A program made the position numbers and the translations under genes. The notes beneath the pieces are model-generated. The model was not told the DNA's origin and searched no databases. It saw only the letters and a list, made by a program, of their open reading frames with translations. From Tillandsia leiboldiana (Eukaryota > Streptophyta > Magnoliopsida > Poales > Bromeliaceae): a stretch of 64,000 nucleotides of DNA. Numbering within the stretch: position 1 is the stretch's first letter; every line of letters starts with the position of its first letter. Of the stretch, positions 32,782-44,410 are shown piece by piece. The stretch is taken from contig JAQNDB010000321.1 of assembly GCA_029204045.2 (NCBI GenBank), positions 33,374-97,373 of the forward strand, given 5' to 3'.

Positions 32782-34003
32782 AGTTCTCTTGGCATTGGGC
32801 CGTCCAAATGAACTTTACTCATTTCCGGGTTAGGCGGTTCAGAGGGGTCGCAATCTTCGAGAAACCCTCCACGAAACGTCTGTAGTATCCCGCAAGGCCC
32901 AAGAAGCTGCGCACCTCTGTCACCGTGGTCGGCTGGGGCCAGTCGGTCACCGACTCCACCTTCTTGGGATCCACTGCGACTCCTGCTGCTGAAATGATAT
33001 GCCCCAGAAACCCCACCTCGCGAAGGCAAAATTTGCATTTCTTAAGTTTTGCGAATAGCTCCTGCTCCCTAAGAGTCTGTAGAACAATTCGTAGGTGCTC
33101 CTCGTGCTTCTCATCGGTGGTGGAGTAAATTAGGATGTCGTCGATGAAGACCACTACGAACTGATCCAGGAAGGGCCTGAAAACTCGGTTCATCATGTCC
33201 ATGAACACCGCTGGGGCATTGGTAAGCCCGAATGGCATTACTGTGAACTCGTAATGGCCATACCGAGTCCGGAACGCCGTCTTCGGAATATCCTCGTCTC
33301 GAACTCTGAGCTGGTGGTAGCCCGACTGCAGGTCGATCTTTGAGAAGACAGTTGCACCCCGCAGCTGGTCAAAGAGGTCATCAATCCTAGGTAGGGGATT
33401 CTTGTTTTTCACTGTGACTTTGTTGATTTCCCGGTAGTCGATGCACAACCGCAAGCTCCCGTCTTTCTTTCGTACAAAGAGTACAGGTGCGCCCCAAGGG
33501 GACACACTCAGTCTGATAAACCCCCTGTCCAGAAGGTCCTCTAGCTGCGCTTTAAGTTCCTTCAGCTCCGCGAAGGCCATCCTGTAGGGGGCCTTCGTGA
33601 TTGGTCGTGTGCCGGGTGGAAGCTCAATAGGAAAGACAACTTCTCGCTCGGGGGGTAAACCAGGTAGTTCGGCCGGAAAGACATCTGGGAAGTCCCTCAC
33701 CACAGGGATGTCGGGGAGTGTCGTGGAGGATCCGGCGGCCAGGGCCACCGACACCAAGTAGGCCATACACCCGCCCTCAACCAACTTCCTGGCTCGGGAT
33801 GCAGGAATCATGGAAGAAAAGGAAACGCTCTTGCAAGCCAAGTACACGTTCTCCGAAAAATCGGGGTACATCAGTCGCACCTCGCGCTTCTCGCAGTCTA
33901 TGACCGCAAGGTACCACGTGAGCCAATCCATTCCGAGCACTACATCATACTCTTTCAATGGAATGACTACCAGATCCCAGGGCACGGGAGCCTTCCCATC
34001 CAT
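32782..34003 (-). pseudogene. C pol 5' part: end of protease and reverse transcriptase
   Basis: Starts in the protease C-terminal region (VVIPLKEYDVVLGMDWL), passes the FPDVFPAELPGLPPERE linker, and contains RT with SPWGAPVLFVRKKDG, LCIDYREINK, catalytic VVFIDDILIY and LGLAGYYRRF. A stop at 32819-32821 lies where relatives read KKGEKFIWT. This part is out of frame with gag because of a one-base loss near 33980. Confidence 0.9.
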
Positions 34004-35631
34004 ATAGGGCAGGAAGGTACCATGTTGCGTGCCTCCAAGGATCCCCCCGCGGTGTGAACGGTCATCAAACTGGGTAAGGGTCTCAACACAAAATCATGGG
34101 TCAGTGCGAAGTCTCGAGACATAAACGAGAGGGTCGCCCCGGTGTCAAAAAGGGTTCTAGCGCGATAAACCGAAGCAAGAGTGATACCTGCGACGACGTG
34201 CTCAGACGGGTGTGTCTCCTGCTGACCCATCGAATAGACGCGGCCTCCCGAAGGTGGTGGCTTTTCCCCTGCAAGTCGGGGTGCTGGCGGTCTGGGGGCT
34301 GACGTCATTGGAGCTTTCCCTCGCCCTGCGTGCTGGGGTGAAGGCACGGAGGCTGCTGAAGATGTGGTGCCTTGGTTCAGGGGGCAGTTGAAACGAAAGT
34401 GTCCTTGCTTGCCACATCGGAAACAATGGTCATGTCTCTTGGAGCAATCCATCACTCGGTGCGCCCCGCCGCAGATCACGCAAGAGCGATCCTCCGAGCG
34501 TTGTCCCTCTCCTGGCGTTCCCCTGGTCCTCTGCTGGGGCCTCCACCGCTTAGGGGGCCGATTCCCGCTGGAGGAGCCCCCTCCCCCTGAAGTCGTCTGG
34601 GTCCGCTTCCTGTCGTCTTGCTGGTGGGGGCCTTCCCTTCGGGCGCGCGTGACGGCAAAGCCTCGTTCCACGATGGTGGCTCGGTCGACCACCTTCTGAA
34701 AGGTATGTAGATCTGCCGCGTCCACCACTTGGAAAATGTCAGTCCTCAATCCATCCACAAACAGTTGCGCCTTATGGGATTCATCCCGAATGACGAACGG
34801 GACACAGTTCGCCAGTCTCACGAACTCCCTCTGGTACTCCATTACTGTTTTGGTTCCCTGCCTGATGTGGTTTAGGTCGTCCTCAAGTTGTTTCTTCACG
34901 CTATTGGTAAAGAACGCCCCGAATAGCTGCTATTTAAAGGTAGTCCATGACGGAAGGGCAGCGCCCGACGCAGAGCCGGGGCGTACCGTCTTCCACCAAA
35001 TGCGGGCATTCCCCTCGAGTAAGTGGGCGGCCAGGGGGACCCGCTCGTGGTCTTCCATCAATAGGTCCTCGAATAATTTCTCCATGGTATCCACCCATTT
35101 CTCCACGACCCAGGGGTCTGTCGTGTCCCCCTCGAACATTGGCGGGTCGTACATCTTGAAGTCGGCCAGGTTGGCGCGCACGCGGTCTCGCTCGCTTGGT
35201 AGATTCGCCCCCTCCTTCGCGACGTTGGCGGTCGCGGCGGAAGTGGGTAACACTACCGTCACACTCGGAGCAATTCCGACGATTGGTGTCGCCGCCGGCC
35301 CTGCCGTTGCCGTCGAAGGGGCCACCTCCGGCGCCGTCGGTTGAGTTAAGGGCACCTCAGGCGCCGAGGCCCGGGTGGGGGCAGCCCTTCCTTCGGTCTC
35401 CATTATCGGCGGTCCCATTGCCGGTGCAGCTGGCCCCGGGAGAGGGCCCGGGGCAACCTCCGCCGTCGCAGCGGCCTGCTGTTGCTGCGTCAGTTGGCGC
35501 ACGCGGTCGTTCAGGGCTGCCAACTGCTCCGCCATCTCCCGTAGCTGCTGCCTTAGGAGCTGATTCTCCGCGGTCATCGCTTCCGCTGCGTCCGCCCCTG
35601 TGTCCTCGGCTGTGGATCTAGTCCTGGCCAT
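33967..35631 (-). pseudogene. C gag and protease
   Basis: Starts at ATG 35631 (MARTRSTAEDTGADA) with a Gln/Leu-rich helix and a long Pro/Ala linker. The capsid has DPPMFEGDTTDPWVVEKW. A TAG at 34930-34932 interrupts it at LPSWTTFK and the same frame goes on through EYQREFVRLANC, the knuckles CVICGGAHRVMDC and CFRCGKQGHFRFNC, and protease with DTGATLSFMS. The frame is lost near 33980 where one base is missing relative to D. It is dead as a polyprotein. Confidence 0.9.
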
Positions 35632-35864
35632 GATCTGAACATTTGCGCGAACCAGTTACTCCTAGTTTAAACAAAACGGAACGCCGCTAGTGCTGGCCCT
35701 AAAGGGAGAAAAAGAAAAAGAACACTAATTCCCCCCCCCCCCCCCGCCCTTTCTCTCAACGAGCACTCGCGTTTTATTTATCCCGTGTTCACTTTATTAC
35801 TCAGTAGCCAGAGTATTGCGCCCGTGGATGTTAGGCCCCGACTGTTGTGGTTAAAGTTTACCGT
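35632..35864 (-). other. C 5' leader between PBS and gag
   Basis: Non-coding. It contains a run of 15 C (15 G in the RNA) at 35731-35745. A G-run next to a GAGTGATCGAGG-like motif also occurs in the F and B leaders. No ORF of note. Confidence 0.6.
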
Positions 35865-35875
35865 CTCTGATACCA
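35865..35875 (-). promoter_or_regulatory. C primer binding site (tRNA-Met)
   Basis: The - strand reads TGGTATCAGAG, 8 bases inside the LTR end at 35884. Confidence 0.88.
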
Positions 35876-36875
35876 TCTTAATCTGTCACGCCCCGGGGGT
35901 TCGAATCACGCGGAAGAGGAGCCACCGATGCCCCTGATTCAGCCATATATTTTTTTTTTTTGTAAAACAATACTCCCCGGCGCGTGTCCAGACCCGCCGC
36001 ATACACAAATTCACTCTGCAAACGGGCAGAGTCTCCTTTGTATATGCACGACGTCTCAACTACAAAGTGTCTCACAAGGCGTAGCACATACAATCTCTAA
36101 CCACATCAGTTGGGGTCTCGTACACATACAACCAAACAATTCACATGATATTCTAGCATTCACTTAGAGCATAGAGGGCGGTGTTTTGAAAGGATAAATA
36201 ATCACAAGGTTTTGAAAGCGGCATCCACACGATGCCATCGTTTGTGAAAACAGTTCGCAAACACATAAATCCCACACGGTTTGTAAAGCTCGGTGCCCAC
36301 ACGACACCCACGTTTTAAAAGTAGTTTTCGCAAACGGTTTTCTTTGCTTTTCATCGTTCAAAACGGCCAAGTAAGAGAGAACGTAGTATTCATTCAATTA
36401 TTCTAAAAGGAAGAAGGGCAACATCCACTTCGACCCCACGGGGGTGTCGCAATCCACAGCTAGCTAACATGAATAATAAAAGAAATGGGAAAGAAGAGTC
36501 ACTGTATCTGAAGTCACCCAAAAATCAGATCAGCACTCTCGCGTCCTCACCGGCGCCCTAGCACTCACCCCGGGACGAACCTGTCACGGTGTGGGAAGTC
36601 AGTGACTAGAAATAGCATGATAAGCGTAGAAAAACAATGATAAGGCAAACCACAAACACCGGAGCAACCATCCCTCCCATGCATCATCCACCATAACCAC
36701 ACCCTGTATCAAACAACATCAGGCACCTTCCCCGATGCCCACCGCCGAGCACCTGCCTCGGCCGCCGAGCACCTGCCTCGACATCACCGCTCACACCCCC
36801 CACCCATGGGGGCCCCCATTCCTAACGCAACCGCTGCGTGGGGTACACGGGTCAACGTACCACTTTTCCGGAAAA

Positions 36876-36909
36876 GCACACCCTTGCGGTGGCCAAACCG
36901 CGGGTGTGC
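36876..36909 (-). promoter_or_regulatory. GGCCAA-loop hairpin, C version
   Basis: Arms GCACACCC..GGGTGTGC and inner GCGGT..ACCGC around the loop GGCCAA. The left LTR copy is at 9043-9076. Confidence 0.7.
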
Positions 36910-37256
36910 GTGTAGCAAAACTTGAGCCTCAGATTGACATTAAGTATCATAACATAACAGGGTTAGTGCATAAACAGAAGGAGACTAATAATTCCACCTT
37001 GCCCCAACATGCTATTTCTAACAGTTAATCCCTATTCCCGCAATCCCCGGGAACGTACCCACCTTGTGTGCGTCGTCCTGCGTTCGTCCAGTCCGCGTCT
37101 GTGCTCCAGTCGCCAACAGCGTCCCGCACTCCTGAAGGAACATGGGCAAGTCGACTTAGAAGTCCGAAACTTACAACGACTCCCAACAGCGTGCGGCGGA
37201 GTTCTTCGCACGGCACCGGCCCGTGCGACGAACACTCTGCCTGGGCGCAGCCCCGC

Positions 37257-37761
37257 GCGGCACCAGCCCGCGCGGGCGCCCCTCCTGCGGGCGGCCCCGC
37301 GCGGCCGAGCGCCGCGCGGGCGCGCTGCCCGCGGTGCGGGGCGACCCCGCGCGGCACCAGCCCGCGCGGGCGCCCCTCCTGCGGGCGGCCCCGCGCGGCC
37401 GAGCGCCGCGCGGGCGCGCTGCCCGCGGTGCGGGGCGACCCCGCGCGGCACCAGCCCGCGCGGGCGCCCCTCCTGCGGGCGGCCCCGCGCGGCCGAGCGC
37501 CGCGCGGGCGCGCTGCCCGCGGTGCGGGGCGACCCCGCGCGGCACCAGCCCGCGCGGCGCCCCTCCTGCGGGCGGCCCCGCGGGGCCGAGCGCCGCGCGG
37601 GCGCGCTGCCCGCGGTGCGGGGCGACCCCGCGCGGCACCAGCCCGCGCGGCGCCCCTCCTGCGGGCGGCCCCGCGCGGCCGAGCGCCGCGCGGGCGCGCT
37701 GCCCGCGGTGCGGGGCGACCCCGTGCGGCACCAGCCCGCGCGGGCGCCCCTCCTGCGGGCG
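37257..37761. repeat. 94-bp GC-rich tandem array in C LTR
   Basis: The marker GCGGCACC recurs at 37257, 37351, 37445, 37539, 37632 and 37725 (period 94, twice 93). Each unit splits into related halves of 44 and 50 bases, so the base period is about 47. It continues past A3 at 57857-58070 with more diverged units. The left LTR has fewer units, which explains most of the length difference between C's LTRs. ORFs on all frames are by-products of the absence of A/T-rich stops. Confidence 0.9.
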
Positions 37762-40555
37762 TGTCACGCCCCCGGGGGTTTTTGAGTCTATTTAAGCGGA
37801 AAATCGTGTGTATTTTTTTTTCTTTTAACAAGGTAATTTAAACCTCATCCCCGGTGCGTGCCAGACCGCCACATACACAAATTCTCCCTGTCCGCGGACA
37901 GAGTCTCCTTTGTATATGCACGACGTCTCACTTACAACAACATACATCCAACACCAACCATCAACCATACAATAGACATTCAACATCAAGCGGAATAATA
38001 AAGCGGCATCAATGTTTTAGAAAGGATAATACCAGCAGTTGCAAAACCCGTACCCACACGACACTTCGTTTTGAGAAAACCTTTTCGAAGTCATTTGGTT
38101 TATCATGAAAACATGTCGCATACAAAAACATCACCAAAAGAACCAAACTATAAACGTACAACTCATCCACTGTGATAAATAATACATGTCCACGATTATT
38201 ACTACCCACAAGCAAATTAACTAAATGCGTAAAAGAAATGAGATAATGATAATAACCAAGTGTCCTGACTACGGCCCTCGCGACGCAGTCTCGACAAACT
38301 CCCGGCTAACGCCTCTCGTAGCGCCTGTCACGGAGTGGGTAATGTCAGTGACAAACAAAGTAGATGTCTAATAACAATAAGGAATAAGGAGCAAACCGGA
38401 AACACCAAAACCATTTCGCTACAACCCTGCACATGTTAAGCTGGGCACCAACCCCAGAATTATCAATTAAATTGGGCACCAACCCCAGATTATCTGTCAG
38501 AGAGACTAAAGTCTCCCCTCGTGCACATGTACCTACTTTGATGCATTTACCCCTTCCACGGTGCTGGTGTGCTATTCCCAGCGGGCGCGAAGGGGTCCTC
38601 ACGGCACCCACACTTTTGTGAGGAACACGGGTCATACAAGACCACTCTTCCGGAAAAGTACACCCATGCGGAGGCCAATCCGCCTGTGTACGTGCAGCAT
38701 CCCAAAACAGATTTGCCGAGATTGGCGTGTCATGAACAATGCGACCGCAGCCGCTTCAATTGTTAGATAAAAACACGATTATGCGAAAGGTTAAACTGTC
38801 CATCTACTTTGTTAGATAAATTGAGAGCACTTTAATGACGATAGATGCACTTACTGCACTGGCTGTATTTACAGCAACCGTACCCACCTATTTAGTGAGA
38901 GATCGGAACACCCGAATCTTTCGCGCACCCCCGCTGCGCGTCTGGACCTAAAGAAAGTCCGCACGGATAACTATAGTCAAAAGCGTGTACTAACATCTGA
39001 AAACACAAGACCCACTTTACTCTTTTCGACGGGAAAGTCCAACAAAACTCAATCCTCAATCGGTAGCCCACTCGGGACGTCCCTGGTTAGACCAAGAAGG
39101 CCCCGACGGCGGAAATGATGAGAAAAGAGACCCGACGGCACGCCCCCGACGATTTCATCGAGGCGCGGAGCGTCGGCGAAATTAGCACCCGACCTAATAA
39201 AATAATGACCAAGAAGGTCCCAGGTGGCCATGCCAAGAAAGCCACGGAAATAACGATCCCAACGGCGAAAACGGCGTTCAAAACGGTGGAAAAACGGACA
39301 AAAACGGAGCTACCGATCTTTGGGCTGTCGGGTGGTGCACAGGAGCAACCGTGGACCGGGTTTACGGCATCAGGCGGCGGCGGCATGCGCCGAGTGCACA
39401 CAGGAGCGTGCACCAGGCGGGACGGGCCGGGCCGCGCACGGTGCTGGCGCGCGCCGGGTTCACGCATTCGGCCGCGGCGTCGCGCACCGGGTGCACGCCC
39501 AGCGCGTTCACCGCGCTGGACGGGCCGGGCCGGCGCACGGATTTGTGCGCCGGTTCTTGGCCTTCGATGTTGCAGGCGTGCACCGGGTGCACGCCTGGAC
39601 CCGTGGACCGCGCTGTACGGAAAAGCACAGTAACTTCCCGTTTCGCGATTTCTTCTCCGTTTGCGCTCCCGTTTCGTGGTTTCTTCTCCGTTTTCGCTCC
39701 CGTGCGACTCCGGCGAAGACCCCGCGACCATGGTAACGGCGGCGGCGGCCTCCCGTTTAAAAACGGCGGCGGCGGCCTCCCGTTAACCCACTATGTTCCA
39801 ACGAAACATCCCAAAAATCTCCGAATAAAAACACGATAATTCTAACGACTAAACCAACGATCGCCGAACAACCAAAACGTCGGTCGGAGGTCCGATAACA
39901 AGAACTCGATTCAAGACCACCAAGAACTCAACGAAAGAGATGACGGAAAACTCCCAAATAATTTAAATAAATTATTTTACTAACCGAAGATCGATGGGAA
40001 GGTTGTCCGGTCGCGTTCTTGCCTTCGGTTCGGTGTCCGGGAAGATCGGGCTCCTTCTCTTTCTCCTTTCCCTTTCTTCCGGCTAGGGTTCCGTCTTTTC
40101 TTTTTTTTTTCCCTTCTCTCCGATTAGGGTTTTTATTTTCTTTTCTTTTCCTTTCCGATACTCAGGATCCCTTATATAGTCGTACTTTACCTTTAATTAA
40201 TTCCTCTTTAATTCGTACGTAAGAGAATTAATTAATTTTCCGTCTGGGATAATTAATTAACTAATTAATTATCCCCCACGAGATAAACCACCTTATCTCT
40301 AACGGGTGCAAGATATTTAGCACGGATTCCGATGCACGACTAATTACCATATCACTTTGGGTCCCGTTCAGGGGGTTCCCGATATCGGATTTCAGATCCG
40401 ATCGCGCCGTCGGCTTTCTTTTTCCGCGCTCTATCACAGAAAAATACTAGCATCTCACAATGGCCAACTTCAAGAGTTGAATAATTTTATTTCACTTAAA
40501 GGCTTAAATGACTATACCTAAGTCAAAAATACCCCCGAAAGGCCGGATCACTACA
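37762..40555 (-). repeat. A3 left (3') LTR (2,794 bp)
   Basis: TGTCACGCCCCCGGGGG to GGATCACTACA. GGCCAA-loop hairpin 38658-38691, TATA motif 40171-40178. PPT-side sequence follows at 40556-40568, with an AAGTTTCG..CGAAACTT hairpin just beyond. Confidence 0.95.
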
Positions 40556-40766
40556 CCACTCACACTTTATAAAAAGTTTCGTCCCGAAACTTAAGTACAA
40601 ACCCCACTAATCAATTCGGGGAAACATTCCTTCATCTTCGATTCCAGTTCCCACGTCGCCTCGCGCTCCTCATGGTTACTCCATTACACCCTTACGTAAG
40701 GGATTGTCCAGTTGCGGAGTTTCTTTCCCTCCCATGCCAGCCTCCGTATCGAGGTTTGGCAGTAAC

Positions 40767-41028
40767 GACAACCGGTATGCCACCGGTCTTGACCTGACTC
40801 AACCCACCTGGACGTCTAAGGCGTACTGTTACAACGCCTCGGGTCTATTGTCGCAAGGCCGGAAGTTGGACCTATTTAACCCTTAACTAAATAGCCAACA
40901 AATAAGACAACTAAGTCTTCATCTCCTTACTGGGCAGGAAGGTACGAAGCATTACTTCTAAGGGTTCCTCTGGGGTCGTGGCCAAAATTACTCTTTCTAA
41001 GAGGTCTTCCTTGCTACTACCTCCCTCG
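40767..41028 (-). other. Acquired segment 2 in A3
   Basis: Equivalent of A2 12507-12826 with one copy of the 57-bp unit. It lies between integrase (RRFGLRG) and the chromodomain remnant (about 40600-40765), which shows a stop after IPYVRV. Confidence 0.7.
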
Positions 41029-41853
41029 TAAGCCGAAGCGTCTGTTCCCCTTGGAGGGCGAAACTCGGAGTAACGCATGCTCACCCACCATGAACTCTAA
41101 GTCTCGGCACCTGTTGTCCGCGTAGCTTTTCTGTCTGCTCTGGGCGGTCAGCAGTCTTTGTCTAATCAATCGCGCCTTTGCTTCGGTCTCCTCCACCAAA
41201 TCTGGGCCCGGAAACTTACGCTCACCCAAGTCGTCCCAGCATATTGGAGATCGACAGCGGCGCCCGTACAGGGCCTCGTATGGTGACATCTGAATGCTGG
41301 CCTGGTAACTGTTATTGTAGGCAAGTTCCACTAGGGGCAAACACCGTGCCCACCCTTCGCCCAGGTCTAAAACGCATGCCCGAAGCATGTCCTCCACAAT
41401 TTGTATCACCCGCTCTGATTGTCCATCGGTCTGCGGGTGAAAAGCCGTACTGAAGTGCAACTTGGTTCCCATTGCTCGCTGCAGGCTCTGCTAAAAGTTT
41501 GACACAAATCGCGTGTCCCTGTCCGACGTGATGGATGTCGGCACCCCATGCAACCTTACTATCTCGCTGATGTAGGTTTGTGCCAGTCGTTCCCGCGTCC
41601 ACGTCGTGTGTATGGGCAGAAAGTGGGCCGATTTCGTCAGACGGTCCACAATTACCCATATTGCATCGTGTCCCTGTGACGATCTCGGGAACCCGGTCAC
41701 AAAATCCATGGTAATCATGTCCCACTTCCACACGGGTACCGGTAAGGGTTGCAATTTTCCTGCTGGACGCTGGTGCTTGGCCTTCACTCGTTGGCACACC
41801 AGGCAGTGTGCCACAAACCGAGTCACGTCTCCCTTCATTTTGGGCCACCAGAA
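41017..41853 (-). pseudogene. A3 pol: integrase core, split by F and a stop
   Basis: From the F insertion at 41853, the frame covers TFWWPKMKGDVTRFVAHCLVC, the first catalytic Asp (ITMDFVTGFP) and TSDRDTRFVSNF, then hits TAG at 41491-41493 in place of Trp. It resumes with QTDGQSERV carrying the catalytic Glu and ends at acquired segment 2. It is not functional. Confidence 0.9.
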
Positions 41854-42110
41854 TGTCACGCCCCGGGGGATTAATTTAGCGGAAACGGATTACAAAAGGG
41901 TATGTATTTTTTTTTTGAAAACCTTCTTCCCCGGCGCGTACCCAGATCCGCCGCATATACAGGATCACTCTACAAACGGACAGAGTCTCCCTTGTATATG
42001 CACGGCGTCGCGGTTTGTACAATGTTCAATAACGAGTAAACATTCAATCACAACAATCCAAACGTATAACCATTCACAAAGTGCAGAATAAACTAACGGC
42101 CGATTAGTTT

Positions 42111-42326
42111 GAAAGGATAAAACTCACAATTGTTGAAACGGCGCCCACCCGGCACCCATATTTTGAAAACCCTTTTTCGAAAGCAACATAAACTCAGGGG
42201 TTTGAAAACAGTGCCCACACGACACTTAGGTTTTGAAATCCATTTTCGCAAACCATAAATCCACAAGGTTTTGAAAACGGTGCCCACACGACACCCGAGT
42301 TTTGAAATAGTAGTTTTCGCAATCTG
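42111..42326 (-). repeat. Three tandem units of the U5 hairpin repeat in F
   Basis: Units of about 66-72 bp with the pattern ATAAA..GAAA, short arm, CCCACACGA-like loop, complementary arm, TTTTGAAA. Arms vary in a paired way: GGTG..CACC and AGTG..CACT. The right LTR copy is at about 49712-49927. Confidence 0.65.
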
Positions 42327-42918
42327 TTCTTTTATTTGCTATTTTATTTTCCAAAGCGGCCCACAGAGATGTAAAGAAAACTAAACAATTCAGTTGTCAC
42401 CGTACCGACATCCACACCGACCCCACGAGGGTATCGAGAACCATCCACAGTCTACAAATAATAAATGGAATGCGAAAGTAAAGAGTAAAATACTGCTCCG
42501 GTCTCCTGAGACCCAACACCTCTAGCCGTGGCCTCACCGTCGCCTAACTCTCCCCCCTGTAGGACCCTGTCGCAAAGTGGGAAGTCAGCGACTAAACAAA
42601 AATGATAATAATAATGCAGGTAAAGAAAACGTCCAACCGTAGTCTATCTGGAGCAACCACCCCTCCTCCCCCGCAAGGGAAAAGTAGAATCAAACACCTG
42701 TAAACCTGCAATACCCGATCCCGTCGGACAACTAAACCGACGAATCACACCGCGCCCAAGTCGGACAACTAAACCGAATGGGTCGCACCGCTCCCACGTC
42801 GGACAACTAAACCGACGGGTCGCACCGCTCGCACCTTGGCGCATACATGCCCCACAACTAAAGAGGCCCCACGCCGTCCTGTGGGTATACACGGGTCATG
42901 GACCACTTTTCCGGAAAA

Positions 42919-42953
42919 GCGCACCCTTTGCGGTGGCCAAACCGCGGGTGCGC
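42919..42953 (-). promoter_or_regulatory. GGCCAA-loop hairpin, F version
   Basis: Arms GCGCACCC..GGGTGCGC and inner GCGGT..ACCGC around GGCCAA, next to the palindrome TTTTCCGGAAAA (42907-42918). The right copy is at 50520-50554. Confidence 0.7.
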
Positions 42954-43381
42954 GTGCTGCAGCCCCGAGCAAAGTAACCAACAATACCAATAGTATTCAA
43001 GAGTAAGCTATAACCGCTATCGTGTTAGCAACATAGTATATAATCAAGAGTAGAGTTATAACCGCTATCATGTTAGCTACATCGTGTAAAATCAAGAGTA
43101 AAACGACCGCCGGAAAACCGGCGCTAACTACCGAAATAAAAACCCACCTGTAAAAACGGTGACCCCCGCTCAGCTCCTCCACGTCCCGGTGCGCTCGCCC
43201 GGACCCACACGGACCTGCCGAGGGAAAAATAGTAACTCGGAACTCGAAAAGTAATACGAACTGCAAGGCCCTCCCGGTCGGTGGCGGGGCACGGCCCGCC
43301 GATCTGGAGATGGCGGCGGCGACGTCCCCCGGCGAGGGCGAAGGCACGGACGGCCCCGTGCGGCTCCCCGACTCACCGTCT

Positions 43382-43665
43382 GCATGCGGGGCTGCGCACG
43401 CGCCCAGCCCCGTGCGGGCTCACCACCCGCATGCGGGGCTGCGCACGCGCCCAGCCCCGAGCGGGTTCACCCCCCGCAAGCGGGGCTGCGCGCGTGCCCG
43501 GCCCCATGCGGGCTCCCCACCCGCATGCGGGGCTGCGCACGCACCCAGCCCCGTGCGGGTTCCCCCCCCGCAAGCGGGGCTGCGCGCGTGCTCGGCACCA
43601 TGCGGGCTCCCGACCCGCATGCGGGGCTGCGCACGCGCCCAGCCCCGTGCGGGTCGCACGGGCGC
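43382..43665. repeat. 47-bp GC-rich tandem array in F left LTR
   Basis: GCATGCGGGG or GCAAGCGGGG starts at 43382, 43429, 43476, 43523, 43570 and 43617, an exact 47-bp period. Each unit holds a CCCGCATGCGGG-type palindrome and GGGGCTG..CAGCCCC arms. The right LTR has the same array from 50983. Confidence 0.92.
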
Positions 43666-44373
43666 GCCGCCCGCATGGGGGCTGCGCACGGGCGCGCCGC
43701 CCGCATGGGGGCTGCGCACGGGCGCCGGATTCCGGGGAATCCGTCGCCTGTGCCCCCGTTTCCCCCTCCCCCAAAAGCAAGAAAAACAAGAAAGCCAAGA
43801 ACGGCGAAACTACGCCTCACCTCGGTTACGTCGTCGGAGGTTGTAAGGGGAGGGATCGCCTCGTTCCTGTGTGCCCGATTCCGGAGGTGTGCGGTGTTCT
43901 TCCCGTTCCTCGATCGCTCCGCGGCGGTGCCTCGCGCCGATTGGTGGGAAGAGGAGGGTTTGGGTGAGAGGAACGGTAGGGGAACTCCAAAACTAAACCC
44001 AACACATACGTATTAATATTAGCCGCCTCCGCACACGGGAACTTAACCCTAAGTCCCAAAATACAAATCAATCTCGGCGAAATGAGTTTGGGTGCGAACC
44101 TGGGTCCGGTCTGCCTCGAAGAACGTGTAAGTCGCCTGAACTGCTGCCAACTTCCGGAATTTATTCTGGGAGATTCCGGGGTCAGAATCCAGATCCGATC
44201 GCGCCGCCGAAATCCATTTCGCGAGCTTTATTGTCTAAAAATACCCGCGAGCCCCGACAGTCTGCCCAGAGATAAAGAAAAATAATTCACCCCCGGACCC
44301 CTTAGTCGAAAAGTGGATTTACAAGAATTTTAAAAGAAGGTCTAGAAAGGCAAATAAAGCCGCGGTTATTACA

Positions 44374-44410
44374 CCACTCACCTCTAAAAAACGAGTTTCG
44401 TCCTCGAAAC
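44374..44410 (-). promoter_or_regulatory. F polypurine tract and adjacent hairpin
   Basis: The - strand reads AGAGGTGAGTGG immediately before the LTR, preceded by a perfect 8-bp inverted repeat GAGTTTCG..CGAAACTC with a 4-base loop. Confidence 0.7.

Larger units (their letters stand above)
35884..37761 (-). repeat. C right (5') LTR, first segment
   Basis: Matches 8051-9489 closely and goes further into the GC array before A3 cuts in at 37761. GTCAC..GTGAC stem near 36583-36606; GGCCAA-loop hairpin 36876-36909. Confidence 0.93.
41854..44373 (-). repeat. F left (3') LTR (2,520 bp)
   Basis: TGTCACGCCCCGGGGG at 41854 to GGTTATTACA at 44373. Three U5 tandem hairpins (42111-42326), GTCGC..GCGAC stem 42569-42592, GGCCAA-loop hairpin 42919-42953, 47-bp GC array from 43382. 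The extra 30 bp relative to the right LTR is a second GCACGGGCGCGCCGCCCGCA-type unit near 43660-43720. Confidence 0.95.

Noticed and set aside
37009..37841. Long Pro/Ala/Arg/Gly-rich ORFs (up to 268 codons) around 29800-30470, 37009-37841 and 57800-58330
   Set aside because: They are translations of the 94-bp GC tandem array, open in nearly all frames because the repeat has no stop codons.
43382..43665. Possible CRISPR-like regular repeats
   Set aside because: Units are head-to-tail with no unique spacers, and the context is a plant LTR.
43281..44016. ORFs of 140-228 codons in the F LTR (also 50882-51587) and at 62015-62882 in the D LTR
   Set aside because: Repeat-derived low-complexity frames on both strands; no start context, domain or conservation apart from the repeat unit.
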